Assembly (NCBI GenBank): GCA_003216775.1
Contig: QCII01000003.1
Location: forward strand, 106,137 to 170,136
Reading direction: 5' to 3'
Source of the DNA: Prochlorococcus sp. AG-402-K21
GTDB taxonomy: Bacteria > Cyanobacteriota > Cyanobacteriia > PCC-6307 > Cyanobiaceae
DNA length: 64,000 nucleotides
The position numbers were made by a program, and so were the translations under genes. The notes beneath the pieces are model-generated. The model had not been told where the DNA came from. It saw nothing but the letters and a program-made list of their open reading frames with translations, and searched no databases. Shown here in pieces: positions 1-8,513 of this stretch; within the stretch, counting starts at the first letter, position 1, and each line of letters starts with the position of its first letter.

Positions 1-1
1 G

Positions 2-289
2 GCTCCAGATTTAGATGTAGGAGTGAAGATTTTTACTGGATTAAATGTTTCTCAAGATCTACCTATTCCGGTAGTAATAAGATTTGATTACTCTGGAAAA
101 GTTCCCGGAGCAAAAGAGAGAGCAATAAACGATTGTGAAAGAGTTAATAATGCGATATCAATTAGATATAAAAATTTAGTTGATCAAGGTTTGTTACATA
201 CTTGCTCTACTATTAGAGATAGGGACAACATTCATTCCGCCCAAATTATTGGAATGTCTTTAGATAAAAAAACAGAGGAGGCTCACTAA
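2..289 (+). CDS. csoSCA: Carboxysome shell carbonic anhydrase CsoSCA, C-terminal end (partial)
   Basis: The reading frame is open from the first bases of the window, so this is the last 95 residues of a gene that begins upstream; the GTG at 23 is an internal valine codon, not a start. CsoSCA (CsoS3) is the carbonic anhydrase inside alpha-carboxysomes, converting bicarbonate to CO2 for RuBisCO. The visible tail resembles the C-terminal domain of the family, but the zinc site lies outside the window. The identification rests strongly on context: csoS4A follows after 2 nt and csoS4B after that, the usual order of the cso operon. Confidence 0.88.
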   Translation, partial: APDLDVGVKIFTGLNVSQDLPIPVVIRFDYSGKVPGAKERAINDCERVNNAISIRYKNLVDQGLLHTCSTIRDRDNIHSAQIIGMSLDKKTEEAH

Positions 290-291
290 TT

Positions 292-543
292 ATGTTAATT
301 TGCAAGGTTGTAAAACCACTTGTTTCTACCAATAGGATTCCTGGTTTTGAACATAAACATCTGCAGGTTGTATTAGATGGTTCTTCTAATAAAGTTGCAG
401 TTGATGCTGTTGGCTGTAAGCCAGGAGATTGGGTTATTTGTGTTGGAAGTTCTGCTGCTAGGGAAGCAGCGGGAAGTAAATCTTATCCAAGCGATTTAAC
501 GATTGTTGGAATAATTGATCATTGGGATCCTGACAAGTCATAA
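292..543 (+). CDS. csoS4A: Alpha-carboxysome vertex protein CsoS4A
   Basis: 83-residue single-domain protein of the EutN/CcmL bacterial microcompartment vertex family, which forms pentamers that cap the corners of the polyhedral shell. The family pattern is visible: an N-terminal strand (MLICKVVKPLV), the AVDAVGCKPGDWV core and the SSAAREA segment, ending in DLTIVGIID. It begins 2 nt after csoSCA with a GAGGAG-type ribosome site inside the end of that gene, so it is co-translated within the cso operon. CsoS4B downstream is a paralogue with the same layout. Confidence 0.95.
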   Translation: MLICKVVKPLVSTNRIPGFEHKHLQVVLDGSSNKVAVDAVGCKPGDWVICVGSSAAREAAGSKSYPSDLTIVGIIDHWDPDKS

Positions 544-561
544 AAAAGGAGGATATTAATT

Positions 562-810
562 GTGGAAATCATGAAAGTATTAGGAAGGATGGTATGTACT
601 CAAAGAGTCGCTGGCTTAGGTCATATGAATTTACGAATTTTAGAAAATAATAAAGGAAAGAAATTAGTTGCTGTTGATCCTGTCGGCGCTAGAGAAGGCA
701 ATTGGGTGTTTACTGCTAGTGGATCTGCAGCGAGATTTGCATGTCCTAATCCAGAAGTTCAAACCGATTTAACAATTGGTGGCATTATTGATTATTGGGA
801 AAGTGACTAA
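562..810 (+). CDS. csoS4B: Alpha-carboxysome vertex protein CsoS4B
   Basis: 82-residue paralogue of CsoS4A, also a pentameric EutN/CcmL-type shell vertex protein. The core AVDPVGAREGNWV, the SGSAARFA segment and the DLTIGGIID end match CsoS4A position by position. I chose the GTG start at 562: a strong AAGGAGG site lies at 546-552 with good spacing, and from this start the N-terminus aligns without offset with CsoS4A; the ATG at 571 would place the site too far away. Last recognisable shell gene of the operon, 18 nt after csoS4A. Confidence 0.95.
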   Translation: MEIMKVLGRMVCTQRVAGLGHMNLRILENNKGKKLVAVDPVGAREGNWVFTASGSAARFACPNPEVQTDLTIGGIIDYWESD

Positions 811-868
811 AAATTTGAACTTCAAAAGTTTATTGAGAACCTTTGTTGAATGTATAGTGTAATTAGTC

Positions 869-1126
869 TTGAAAAAAAAGAATTTAATGTGGAATGAAAG
901 AGAATCACCTTTGAGAATTGAAAAAAGATTTGAATTTGATCAATACTCAAAAATTAGTAAATTCATGGGGGAAATTGAGAAATTATGTAAAGAAAGGGAT
1001 ATCTATCCAAATATAAGCTTCGGTAAGAACTTTGTAAGTCTTTCAATATTTTTAGATAATAAAGAAATATCAGACAAGGAAAAAGACTTTTCAATTGATA
1101 TTGATAAATTTTATTTAGAAGATTAG
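869..1126 (+). CDS. Pterin carbinolamine dehydratase-like protein, probable RuBisCO assembly factor acRAF
   Basis: Small protein (85 residues from the TTG at 869, or 79 from the ATG at 887; neither has a clear Shine-Dalgarno site). It has the fold signature of pterin-4a-carbinolamine dehydratases (the IEKRFEFDQY strand and the YPNISFGKNFVSLSIF segment) but lacks the usual catalytic histidine pair: the family HHP-type motif reads YPNISFG here. Catalytically dead members next to cso operons are known as acRAF, a chaperone for the RuBisCO large subunit. Position 58 nt after csoS4B supports that role. The family call is firm; the chaperone role is by analogy. Confidence 0.78.
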   Translation: MKKKNLMWNERESPLRIEKRFEFDQYSKISKFMGEIEKLCKERDIYPNISFGKNFVSLSIFLDNKEISDKEKDFSIDIDKFYLED

Positions 1127-1132
1127 TCCTTT

Positions 1133-1360
1133 TTAATAGTTATTTGGCTTTGCAATATCTCTTTTGATTAAAGCCATTAAATATGTTGGGGCTTTATATC
1201 TACTAGGTAGACATCTATTTAAAGTTTCAAGATGACTCCAACACACTGTCTTTTCTATATCTTTAGCTGAGTTTCCTTTTAAAATTAATAGTCTAAGAGC
1301 TTTGCAAAATAAAGGATAACCTGCTTCTAGTTCATCTATATTAAGCTTTGCTGCTGACAT
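1133..1360 (-). CDS. Small conserved cyanobacterial protein (DUF3136-like)
   Basis: 75-residue protein with no membrane segment or signal peptide. It contains two cysteines (in LFCKAL and TVCWSH) plus one in NRCLPSRYKAP, and a basic C-terminal half. It looks like the small DUF3136 family found in marine picocyanobacteria; I cannot assign a function. The gene converges on the acRAF-like gene with only 6 nt between the stop codons, so no terminator fits between them. It is transcribed away from ridA with 85 nt of AT-rich DNA upstream that must hold its promoter. Confidence 0.7.
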   Translation of the reverse strand: MSAAKLNIDELEAGYPLFCKALRLLILKGNSAKDIEKTVCWSHLETLNRCLPSRYKAPTYLMALIKRDIAKPNNY

Positions 1361-1445
1361 AGGTCAAAGATGAATTATCAACTAATAATCTATACAACTA
1401 TGGTGCACAATTGGTTCATATTTCAAATTTCTCAATAATTAGAAA

Positions 1446-1838
1446 TTAATCTATAAATGCGACGCAATCTATTTCAACTAAAACTCCTTTTGGTAGAGAT
1501 GAAACTTCCACACAGGCCCGTGCTGGAGGATTCTCTATATTAAAAAAGTCACTATATATTTTATTGACAATTTGAAAATTACTTAAGTCCGTTAAGTAAA
1601 TAGTTGTTTTTATTACATCCTCTATTTTGGCTCCACCAGCTTTAAGAACTTCTGCGAGATTTTTTAAAACTTGAACAGTCTCCTTCTCTATATCACCTAA
1701 ACATGTTATTTCATTTAAAGCTGGGTCTATAGCTATTTGACCAGAACAATAGATAAAATCACCAGCTTTTATTGCTTGATTATAAGGCCCTACGGGATCT
1801 GGGGCATTTGATGTTTTAATTACTTGTTTGGGGGACAT
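1446..1838 (-). CDS. ridA: RidA family enamine/imine deaminase
   Basis: 130 residues, normal length for the YjgF/YER057c/UK114 family. RidA hydrolyses reactive 2-aminoacrylate and related imines produced by PLP enzymes such as threonine dehydratase. Visible hallmarks are GPYNQAIKAG, the CSGQIAIDP segment and the active-site region NPPARACVEVSSLPKG with R107 in the position of the conserved carboxylate-binding arginine and E122 further on. It lies 24 nt downstream of gloB on the same strand, so the two detoxification genes probably share a transcript. Confidence 0.95.
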   Translation of the reverse strand: MSPKQVIKTSNAPDPVGPYNQAIKAGDFIYCSGQIAIDPALNEITCLGDIEKETVQVLKNLAEVLKAGGAKIEDVIKTTIYLTDLSNFQIVNKIYSDFFNIENPPARACVEVSSLPKGVLVEIDCVAFID

Positions 1839-1862
1839 TTGTTTAATATGATACCTATCTAT

Positions 1863-2603
1863 TTAAACCCATAAATCTTTATTTTCTCTTAAAAAAGTAA
1901 ATTCTTCTAAATTTTCTGCTCTTAAGAAAAGGTTTATTTTCATCTCTTCATCAAGTGAAAATGGAATTGTCAATTTGTTAAGAGAAAGTATTTTTTCAAC
2001 TTCCGAAAGTTTATTTCTTATATTTTGATCTCTAGGCTTGAGATTCAATGCCCACAATATATTTGCCTTTGTATATTCATGTGCACAATATATGAGAGTA
2101 TTTTTTGGTAAAGATTTGATTCTTTCTAGTGAAGAATACATTTGTTGATAAGTTCCCTCAAAAATTTTTCCACAGCCTCCAGAAAATAATGTGTCACCAA
2201 TAAAAAGAACAGGATTTTCCTCATTCAAAAAGAAGGCAATATGTGAGCTTGTATGTCCTAATACTTCAATTATTTTTACTTCTTCACCTAAAATATTCAA
2301 GGTTTCTCCATCCTCTACAGATACATTTTGAAAAGGTATTCGCTTTTTTTCTTTGGAGGAAGCAATTACCTTTACATTTGGCCATCTTTCAATAAGAGAC
2401 TTCGTCCCTCCAATATGGTCTGAATGATGATGCGTTTGCAAAATAGCTTTTAAGTGAAAATTGTTTTCATGTATATATCTAATTACTGGTTCGTGAACAG
2501 ATGGATCTACAACCACTACTGATTTATCTTTTACCCACAGCCAAATGATGTTATCACTTAAAACTCTTAGTCCGATTATATTTCGAGCTTTATTAAATTC
2601 CAT
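1863..2603 (-). CDS. gloB: Hydroxyacylglutathione hydrolase (glyoxalase II)
   Basis: 246-residue metallo-beta-lactamase-fold thioesterase that splits S-lactoylglutathione into lactate and glutathione, the second step of methylglyoxal detoxification. The metal-binding motif THHHSDH is at residues 57-63, with H117 (GHTSSH), D137 ([11 protein letters not shown]) and H175 (CAHEYT) supplying further ligands; the GGCGK loop is typical of glyoxalase II. It is upstream of ridA in a probable two-gene unit, and divergent from hisG with 40 nt between the starts. Confidence 0.95.
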   Translation of the reverse strand: MEFNKARNIIGLRVLSDNIIWLWVKDKSVVVVDPSVHEPVIRYIHENNFHLKAILQTHHHSDHIGGTKSLIERWPNVKVIASSKEKKRIPFQNVSVEDGETLNILGEEVKIIEVLGHTSSHIAFFLNEENPVLFIGDTLFSGGCGKIFEGTYQQMYSSLERIKSLPKNTLIYCAHEYTKANILWALNLKPRDQNIRNKLSEVEKILSLNKLTIPFSLDEEMKINLFLRAENLEEFTFLRENKDLWV

Positions 2604-2643
2604 TGTTAACTTAGAATGAAGAATCCTTGGAAGAAATTGATCT

Positions 2644-3282
2644 ATGTTTACTATAGCTTTACCGAAAGGAGCTCTGTTAAAAGATTCAATTTCAACTTTT
2701 AAAAGAGCTGGGTTAGATTTCTCTGACGCTTTGGACGAAAATAATAGATCATTAACTTTTGAATCAAATTGTAAACGGGCTAAAGCTTTATTAGTAAGAA
2801 ATGGAGATGTTCCTGTATATGTGAGTTATGGTCAGGCTGATTTGGGTATTGTTGGGTATGACGTTTTACGAGAATCTGAATTAAAAGTAGCAAAGTTATT
2901 AGATTTAGGATTTGGGGGTTGTCATATGTCGTTGGCGGTTAAGAAAAATAGCAATTATTCAAAACCTACTGATCTTCCAGCAAATTGTAAAGTAGCAAGT
3001 AAATTTATAAAAACAGCAAGATCTTATTTTGAAGACTTAAATATTCCTGTTGAAATAGTTCATTTGACAGGATCAGTCGAGCTTGGTCCTATTACAGGTA
3101 TGGCGGAGGCAATAGTTGATTTGGTAGCAACAGGGAAGACTCTTAAAGAAAATGGTTTAATTAAAATAGAAGATCTTTTTTACTCGACTGCAAGACTAAT
3201 TGGAAATCCTTTATCTATGAGGTTAGATGATAATCATCTCAGAGATATTATTTTATCAATAGAATCAACTAATGTTTTATAG
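2644..3282 (+). CDS. hisG: ATP phosphoribosyltransferase, short form
   Basis: 212 residues, matching the short HisG form, which lacks the C-terminal regulatory domain and needs the HisZ subunit for activity. It catalyses the first step of histidine synthesis from ATP and PRPP. Visible are the N-terminal IALPKGALL segment, [14 protein letters not shown], and the PRPP-binding region [15 protein letters not shown] near residues 158-173. No hisZ is in this window. The ABC transporter gene follows after 12 nt, suggesting a shared transcript. The hisIE gene lies separately at 18 kb. Confidence 0.95.
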   Translation: MFTIALPKGALLKDSISTFKRAGLDFSDALDENNRSLTFESNCKRAKALLVRNGDVPVYVSYGQADLGIVGYDVLRESELKVAKLLDLGFGGCHMSLAVKKNSNYSKPTDLPANCKVASKFIKTARSYFEDLNIPVEIVHLTGSVELGPITGMAEAIVDLVATGKTLKENGLIKIEDLFYSTARLIGNPLSMRLDDNHLRDIILSIESTNVL

Positions 3283-3294
3283 AAGATTAGCTAA

Positions 3295-5088
3295 ATGTTT
3301 AAAGATTTTAGAAGGATTAAAAAGTTAGGTAAATATTTAACTAAAGATAAAAAAACAATATATCTTATCTTGATAGTTTTGTTGCCTGTTTCTTTTTCTG
3401 GAGCTATTCAACCATTATTAGTTGGTCAAGCAATTACCATTCTCAAGAAAGAAACTACAGATGTTTGGCTAAGTAAAACTTTCTTTGGGCAGTCAATAAA
3501 TGCCATAATCCTAACTTTATTCATAACTGTTCTATTTAGATTAATTCTGCAGGGATACCAAACTTACAATATCCAGGCAGTGGGTCAACGTTTGACAGCA
3601 AGAATAAGAAGAGAACTCTTTGATCATTCAATATCTTTATCTCTTAAGTATCACGATAAAATGCCGGTAGGGAAATTATTAACAAGATTAACAAATGATG
3701 TTGATGCTTTAGCCGAGGTTTTTGGTAGTGGGGCAGTTGGAGTTATTGCTGACTTCGTGAGTCTGATAGTAATTTCTTTGACAATGCTGTCAATTGATCG
3801 AGGACTTGCCATTTTATTACTTTTGACTCAAATCCCAGTTTCATATTTCATTATTTGGCTTCAGAAACGTTATAGAAGAGCCAATTATCAAGTAAGGGAA
3901 GAATTGTCTCAACTCAACTCTGATTTTCAAGAGAATCTTCAGGGTTTAGAAGTTGTTCAGATGTTCAGAAGAGAGGCTTTTAATAGCAAGAAATTTTCCA
4001 ATACTGGAGTTGCTTATAAGAAAGCAGTAAATGGAACAATATTTTATGATAGTAGTATTTCGGCATTTATAGAATGGATTTCTCTTGCTGCAGTTTCCTT
4101 GGTTTTGGCAGTAGGAGGATATCTTGTTACTTCTGGAAATATTGGTTTAGGAACATTAACAACTTTTATTTTATATTCCCAAAGACTTTTTGAACCTTTA
4201 AGGCAGCTTGCAGAAAGATTTACTCAGATACAAGGAGGTTTAACAGCTGTAGAGAGAATAAATGAATTATTAGATGAAGAAATACAGATTAAGGACTCTA
4301 TTTCCGCAAAACATTTTTTAGAAAATGCTAAAAATGTAAATAAGAAATTTAAGGGCAAAATTGAGTTCAAAAATGTTAATTTTTTCTATAACGAAGGAGA
4401 ACATATTATTAAGAATTTATCTTTCATCATTGATATAGGAGAGCATGTGGCTTTTGTAGGACCAACTGGTTCAGGAAAGACTACCATAATAAGACTATTA
4501 TGTAGATTGTATGAACCTCAATCAGGCCAAATTTTAATCGATGATATAGACATAAAAGATATTCCTATTGCAACTCTTAGAAATATGTTGGGGGTAGTTT
4601 TGCAAGATACTTTTATCTTTAGTGGAAATGTCGCAGATAATTTGAAACTAAATTCGAATATAGATAATTTTGAATTAGAAAATCTTTGTAACGAATTAGG
4701 TTTAGATAATCTGCTGAAAAAATTACCAGAAGGTTTGAACACCTTATTAAGAGAAAGAGGGGGGAATCTCTCTTCTGGGGAAAGACAACTTCTTTCAGTA
4801 GCTAGAGTAGCGATTAGAAATCCCGTTGTTTTAATAATGGACGAAGCAACAGCGTTTATGGATCCCTCTACAGAGGCTACTTTGCAGAAAGATCTCGAGA
4901 GAATTCTGTCAAAAAGAACAGCATTAGTAATTGCTCACAGATTAGCAACTATTGAAAGTTCTGATAAGATTTTAGTCTTAAAAGGGGGATCATTAGTTGA
5001 AGAAGGAACACATAGTGAATTGATACTGAAAAAGGGTTTATATTTTCAGCTTTCTGAGCTTCAACAAAAAGGATTCGCTAATTTTTAA
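3295..5088 (+). CDS. ABC exporter, fused membrane and ATPase domains (MsbA/MDR type)
   Basis: 597-residue half-transporter: six predicted membrane helices in about the first 330 residues, then the nucleotide-binding domain. Walker A is GPTGSGKTT at 389-397, the signature is LSSGE at 492-496, Walker B ends in D516-E517 and the switch histidine is H548 (IAHRLA). It should work as a dimer exporting a lipid, peptide or other hydrophobic compound; the substrate cannot be told from sequence. Its stop overlaps the start of the next gene by one base (TAATG), so the acetyltransferase is translationally coupled. Confidence 0.93.
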   Translation: MFKDFRRIKKLGKYLTKDKKTIYLILIVLLPVSFSGAIQPLLVGQAITILKKETTDVWLSKTFFGQSINAIILTLFITVLFRLILQGYQTYNIQAVGQRLTARIRRELFDHSISLSLKYHDKMPVGKLLTRLTNDVDALAEVFGSGAVGVIADFVSLIVISLTMLSIDRGLAILLLLTQIPVSYFIIWLQKRYRRANYQVREELSQLNSDFQENLQGLEVVQMFRREAFNSKKFSNTGVAYKKAVNGTIFYDSSISAFIEWISLAAVSLVLAVGGYLVTSGNIGLGTLTTFILYSQRLFEPLRQLAERFTQIQGGLTAVERINELLDEEIQIKDSISAKHFLENAKNVNKKFKGKIEFKNVNFFYNEGEHIIKNLSFIIDIGEHVAFVGPTGSGKTTIIRLLCRLYEPQSGQILIDDIDIKDIPIATLRNMLGVVLQDTFIFSGNVADNLKLNSNIDNFELENLCNELGLDNLLKKLPEGLNTLLRERGGNLSSGERQLLSVARVAIRNPVVLIMDEATAFMDPSTEATLQKDLERILSKRTALVIAHRLATIESSDKILVLKGGSLVEEGTHSELILKKGLYFQLSELQQKGFANF

Positions 5089-5618
5089 TGATTTTTAGAA
5101 ACCAAGGATCATTAATAAAAAAATCAAACAGCATATCGAGGGATGAGCTGATAAATCTTTATGGTTTAAATTCTTATGAGTTCACGCAAGCAAATAAAGA
5201 AGAAATATTTGTATGTAGTAAAAATAAAGATTTAGATCTAATAGAACTTGATCAGCTTTTGCAAACTGTTGGTTGGAGCAGAAGACCTATAAGGAGAGTG
5301 AAAAGAGCTTTGGATTTCAGTATTTTAGTGGTTGGGTTATGGCGTCATGATGATAAATTCCCCAGACTAGTAGGATTTGCAAGATGCACTGGCGATGGAA
5401 TTCTAGAAGCAACAGTTTGGGATGTAGCTATTAACCCTGTCTATCAAGGACTTGGATTGGGGAAAGAGTTGATGAAATATATCTTAAAAGAATTAAAAAA
5501 TATTGGAATTTCTAAAGTAACCCTTTTTGCTGATGCTGAAGTAGTTTCATTTTACAAAAGACAAGGTTGGGTATTAGAACCAAGAGGCTCTAAATGTGCT
5601 TTTTGGTATGCAAATTAA
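5088..5618 (+). CDS. GNAT family N-acetyltransferase
   Basis: 176 residues with a C-terminal GNAT domain. The acetyl-CoA pyrophosphate-binding loop is QGLGLG at 120-125, preceded by the VWDVAINPVY strand; the end (FADAEVVSFYKRQGWV) is the usual final strand-helix pair. The substrate is unknown. The N-terminal 50 residues show no recognisable domain. The start overlaps the ABC transporter stop by one base. Its stop codon overlaps the stop of the convergent glycosyltransferase gene (5615-5618). Confidence 0.88.
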   Translation: MIFRNQGSLIKKSNSISRDELINLYGLNSYEFTQANKEEIFVCSKNKDLDLIELDQLLQTVGWSRRPIRRVKRALDFSILVVGLWRHDDKFPRLVGFARCTGDGILEATVWDVAINPVYQGLGLGKELMKYILKELKNIGISKVTLFADAEVVSFYKRQGWVLEPRGSKCAFWYAN

Positions 5619-6301
5619 TCATTTTTATAGTAGTCATAATATATAGATTTTAAAGATTCACCTTTTAACCATCTTCTTCTAAAATTCCAGTTTCTTATTG
5701 CCTGTAGAAAAATATTAGTTCTTTCCCATTTCCTTGAACTTATAAAAATAGATGAATTTAATTGTTTTAAATCTTTTTTATTGTTTAATCTCTTTAGAAA
5801 ATCCACATCTTCCATTAAAGGTATCTTTCTAAAACCATTATTCTTAAAATAGGTAGTTCTATGAATTATTAAACCTTGATCACCATACGGTTGTTTAAAA
5901 TATTTACTCCTAAAATTTACAAGAATTTCGAGGACTCTATAAATTAACTTTTTATGATTAATTTTAAATTTAAAATAGTAAATACTATTCTTGTTTCCCT
6001 TTAAAAATGAATTTGTTTTACTAAACCAATCATGAGTTAATCTTGTGTCAGCATGCAAAAATATTAGCCAGTCTCCTTTTGAATTCTTAGCTCCTATATC
6101 TAATTGTAAACCCCGATTTCTTTCTTTGGATATACATACTTTCGCCCCATAAATATTTGCTATATCAATAGTTTTATCTTGACTTCCACAATCAACAATT
6201 ATAATTTCTCCCTCTTTTTGCATAGTCGATAAATCTGAAAGTAATAATGGCAAATTATCAGCTTCATTAATAGTTGGGATGATAATTGAGATTTTAGACA
6301 A
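5615..6301 (-). CDS. Family 2 glycosyltransferase, TIGR04283-like
   Basis: 228-residue GT-A fold glycosyltransferase. The N-terminus SIIIPTINEADNLP, the nucleotide-binding VDCGSQDKT (D37) and the metal-binding FLHADT (D85) motifs are intact. The pattern matches the TIGR04283 group, often described as arsenosugar-biosynthesis-associated because it occurs near arsM-type methyltransferases; no such gene is in this window, so that role is not shown. It lies 5 nt downstream of the 6307-6942 gene, another family from the same context, and the two probably act together on one glycoconjugate. Confidence 0.82.
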   Translation of the reverse strand: MSKISIIIPTINEADNLPLLLSDLSTMQKEGEIIIVDCGSQDKTIDIANIYGAKVCISKERNRGLQLDIGAKNSKGDWLIFLHADTRLTHDWFSKTNSFLKGNKNSIYYFKFKINHKKLIYRVLEILVNFRSKYFKQPYGDQGLIIHRTTYFKNNGFRKIPLMEDVDFLKRLNNKKDLKQLNSSIFISSRKWERTNIFLQAIRNWNFRRRWLKGESLKSIYYDYYKND

Positions 6302-6306
6302 GTCGA

Positions 6307-6942
6307 TTACATTATATTTTCAATATCAATAATTCTATCTATATCTATTTTTTTATCTAAAAACTTATAGTTTAATTTTGTAGAAGCAAAATTATCCATT
6401 GTATTTTGCAGTACATTTTCTGTCCCCCACCTAATATTGATAAAAGGTAAATATACATGCGATGACATTATTTTTTCTGATAAACCAATAAGCCAATATC
6501 CTCCATCATTAGATGGTCCTAAAATAAGATCATTTTGTTGTAGCTCTTTCAGAGTATTCAATAAATCTTGATGGCATAAATTTGGAAGGTCAGTACCAAT
6601 AAAAATAATATTTTTTATCTTATGCCGAGCACAAAATTTTTTGTTGATAATTATCTGCCTTTTCATTTTTTCTCCCAGGCAACCTTTCCCCTGTAAATTA
6701 AATTTTTCAATACCTAATTCTTTAGACCATCTTCTACAATTACCTTCCCCTAAACCAGCTATAGCTAATGAAATATAAATTAGTTTAGTTTCTTGGACAA
6801 ATTTTGCGACTGAAATAGTGTGTTTAGTCATCACACTTTGTACTTTTGCAGAATTATTTTTACCTATATCTCTTGATAATCTTGTTTTGCATCTTCCATA
6901 ACCATGCCATTTAGCCATGATAATAAGTAATGCTTTATCCAA
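6307..6942 (-). CDS. TIGR04282-like nucleotidyl/glycosyltransferase
   Basis: 211 residues with a GT-A-like nucleotide-binding fold. Visible are MAKWHGYGRCKTRLSRDIG near the N-terminus, GTDLPNL in the middle and LGPSNDGGYWLIGL, the motifs of the TIGR04282 (DUF2064) family. These proteins are related to sugar-nucleotide transferases and co-occur with TIGR04283 glycosyltransferases, as here. The biochemical activity is not established. It is the first gene of a two-gene minus-strand unit, divergent from dnaA across 168 nt. Confidence 0.8.
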   Translation of the reverse strand: MDKALLIIMAKWHGYGRCKTRLSRDIGKNNSAKVQSVMTKHTISVAKFVQETKLIYISLAIAGLGEGNCRRWSKELGIEKFNLQGKGCLGEKMKRQIIINKKFCARHKIKNIIFIGTDLPNLCHQDLLNTLKELQQNDLILGPSNDGGYWLIGLSEKIMSSHVYLPFINIRWGTENVLQNTMDNFASTKLNYKFLDKKIDIDRIIDIENIM

Positions 6943-7082
6943 AATTTTAGAGGGTTTTGAAATAATTATATGCCTATAAAAAAATTTAGAATTAATTTTA
7001 TAAATTTAGATGATCCTTTGTTAAATAATCTTAAATTTGTGGTGATCTTATGATTTGATAATGGCCAATTATGAAATTCCAA

Positions 7083-7099
7083 CTAGATTAATAATCTAG
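7083..7099. promoter_or_regulatory. Perfect inverted repeat just before dnaA
   Basis: CTAGATT (7083-7089), a 3-nt spacer AAT, then AATCTAG (7093-7099): perfect 7-bp arms ending 11 nt before the dnaA start. The position in the leader suggests an operator or a small RNA hairpin near the ribosome site. It does not resemble a DnaA box. The repeat itself is seen directly; its function is inference. Confidence 0.4.
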
Positions 7100-7110
7100 A
7101 GAATAAAATT

Positions 7111-8505
7111 TTGCAAGCAATTAATCCTATTTGGGCGGAAGTTCAACAATCACTCCAAAAAACCTTAAGTAAGCCTTCATTTGAGACATGGATAAGGCCT
7201 GCTAAATTTAACTGTTTCGAGAATGGACTATTGACCTTAATTGCTCCAAATACATTTTCCAGTGATTGGTTAAGAAAGAATTATTGTGAAACTATTGAAA
7301 AAGCTGCAAAAGAAATCTGCGGCCATGATGTAAAAGTTGTTTTTAAATCTGAAACAAATACCAACAGCGATTTAACAAATGAAGAGAAACCCAGCGAACA
7401 GAACGTTAATTATCAAACAAGATCCTCTTCTAGTAGTAACCAAAATAATTCTTCAAAAAATCAATTCAAAAATCCTAATGGTTTAAATTTACGCTATGTA
7501 TTTAAAAGATTTGTTGTAGGTCCAAATAGTAGGTTGGCTCATGCCGCAGCTTTAGCTGTTGCCGAATCTCCTGGGAGAGAATTTAATCCATTATTTATTT
7601 GTGGTGGAGTAGGTCTTGGTAAGACTCATTTAATGCAAGCAATAGGTCATTATCGAGTAGAAATAGATCCAGAAGCAAAAGTTAAATATGTATCCACAGA
7701 GACTTTTACTAATGATGTTATTAGTGGTATTAGAAGAGATGGAATGACAGCTATTCGAGATAAATATAGAAATGTAGATTTGATTTTAATAGACGATATT
7801 CAGTTCTTAGAAGGTAAAGAGTATACACAGGAAGAATTCTTTCATACTTTTAATGCTCTACACGAATCAGGAAGTCAAATAGTTATTGCAAGTGATAGAC
7901 CCCCAAATCAATTATCAGGAATTCAAGAGAGATTAATTTCTAGGTTCTCAATGGGTATGACTGCAGATATTCAGCCACCTGACCTTGAGACTAGGACAGC
8001 CATCCTTCAAAAAAAGGCAGAACAAGAGAGGATGAGTCTTCCAAGAGATTTAATTCAATTTATAGCAGGAAGATTCACTTCGAATATTCGAGAATTAGAA
8101 GGTGCATTTACTAGAGCTGTTGCATTTGCATCAATAACAGGCTTGCCTATGACAGTTCAATCAATTGCTCCAATGCTTGATCCTAATAGTGTTGGAGTAG
8201 TTGTAACTCCAAAACAAGTTATTGACAAAGTGTCTGACTTCTTTAAAGTTTCTACTGATGAATTAATTAGTTCAAGTAGAAGGAAACCAGTAAGTCAAGC
8301 TAGGCAAATAGGCATGTATCTTATGAGACATGGAACAGATTTAAGCCTACCAAGAATTGGAGATCAATTTGGAGGGAAAGATCATACAACTGTTATGTAT
8401 GCTATTGAACAAGTTGAAAAAAAATTATCTGTCGATCCTAATATTGCAAGTCAAGTTCAAAAAATAAGGGATTTACTTCAAATAGATTCAAGAAAAAATT
8501 TATAG
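7111..8505 (+). CDS. dnaA: Chromosomal replication initiator DnaA
   Basis: 464-residue AAA+ ATPase that binds oriC and melts it. Domain I (about 1-80) includes the WIRPAKF segment; domain II (about 85-125) is a Ser/Asn/Gln-rich linker; the AAA+ domain has Walker [10 protein letters not shown] at 165-173 and Walker B acidic pair D228-D229 ([10 protein letters not shown]); the C-terminal DNA-binding helix carries [12 protein letters not shown] near residue 424. The start is the TTG at 7111, because the N-terminus from there fits family length and no upstream in-frame ATG is seen. dnaN is not adjacent, so the gene is away from the classic dnaA-dnaN origin arrangement. Confidence 0.97.
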   Translation: MQAINPIWAEVQQSLQKTLSKPSFETWIRPAKFNCFENGLLTLIAPNTFSSDWLRKNYCETIEKAAKEICGHDVKVVFKSETNTNSDLTNEEKPSEQNVNYQTRSSSSSNQNNSSKNQFKNPNGLNLRYVFKRFVVGPNSRLAHAAALAVAESPGREFNPLFICGGVGLGKTHLMQAIGHYRVEIDPEAKVKYVSTETFTNDVISGIRRDGMTAIRDKYRNVDLILIDDIQFLEGKEYTQEEFFHTFNALHESGSQIVIASDRPPNQLSGIQERLISRFSMGMTADIQPPDLETRTAILQKKAEQERMSLPRDLIQFIAGRFTSNIRELEGAFTRAVAFASITGLPMTVQSIAPMLDPNSVGVVVTPKQVIDKVSDFFKVSTDELISSSRRKPVSQARQIGMYLMRHGTDLSLPRIGDQFGGKDHTTVMYAIEQVEKKLSVDPNIASQVQKIRDLLQIDSRKNL

Positions 8506-8513
8506 TTTTAATT

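Noticed and set aside
23..289. GTG at 23 as a start for a separate small gene.
   Set aside because: The frame is open to the window edge and the sequence is the tail of CsoSCA, so it is an internal codon.
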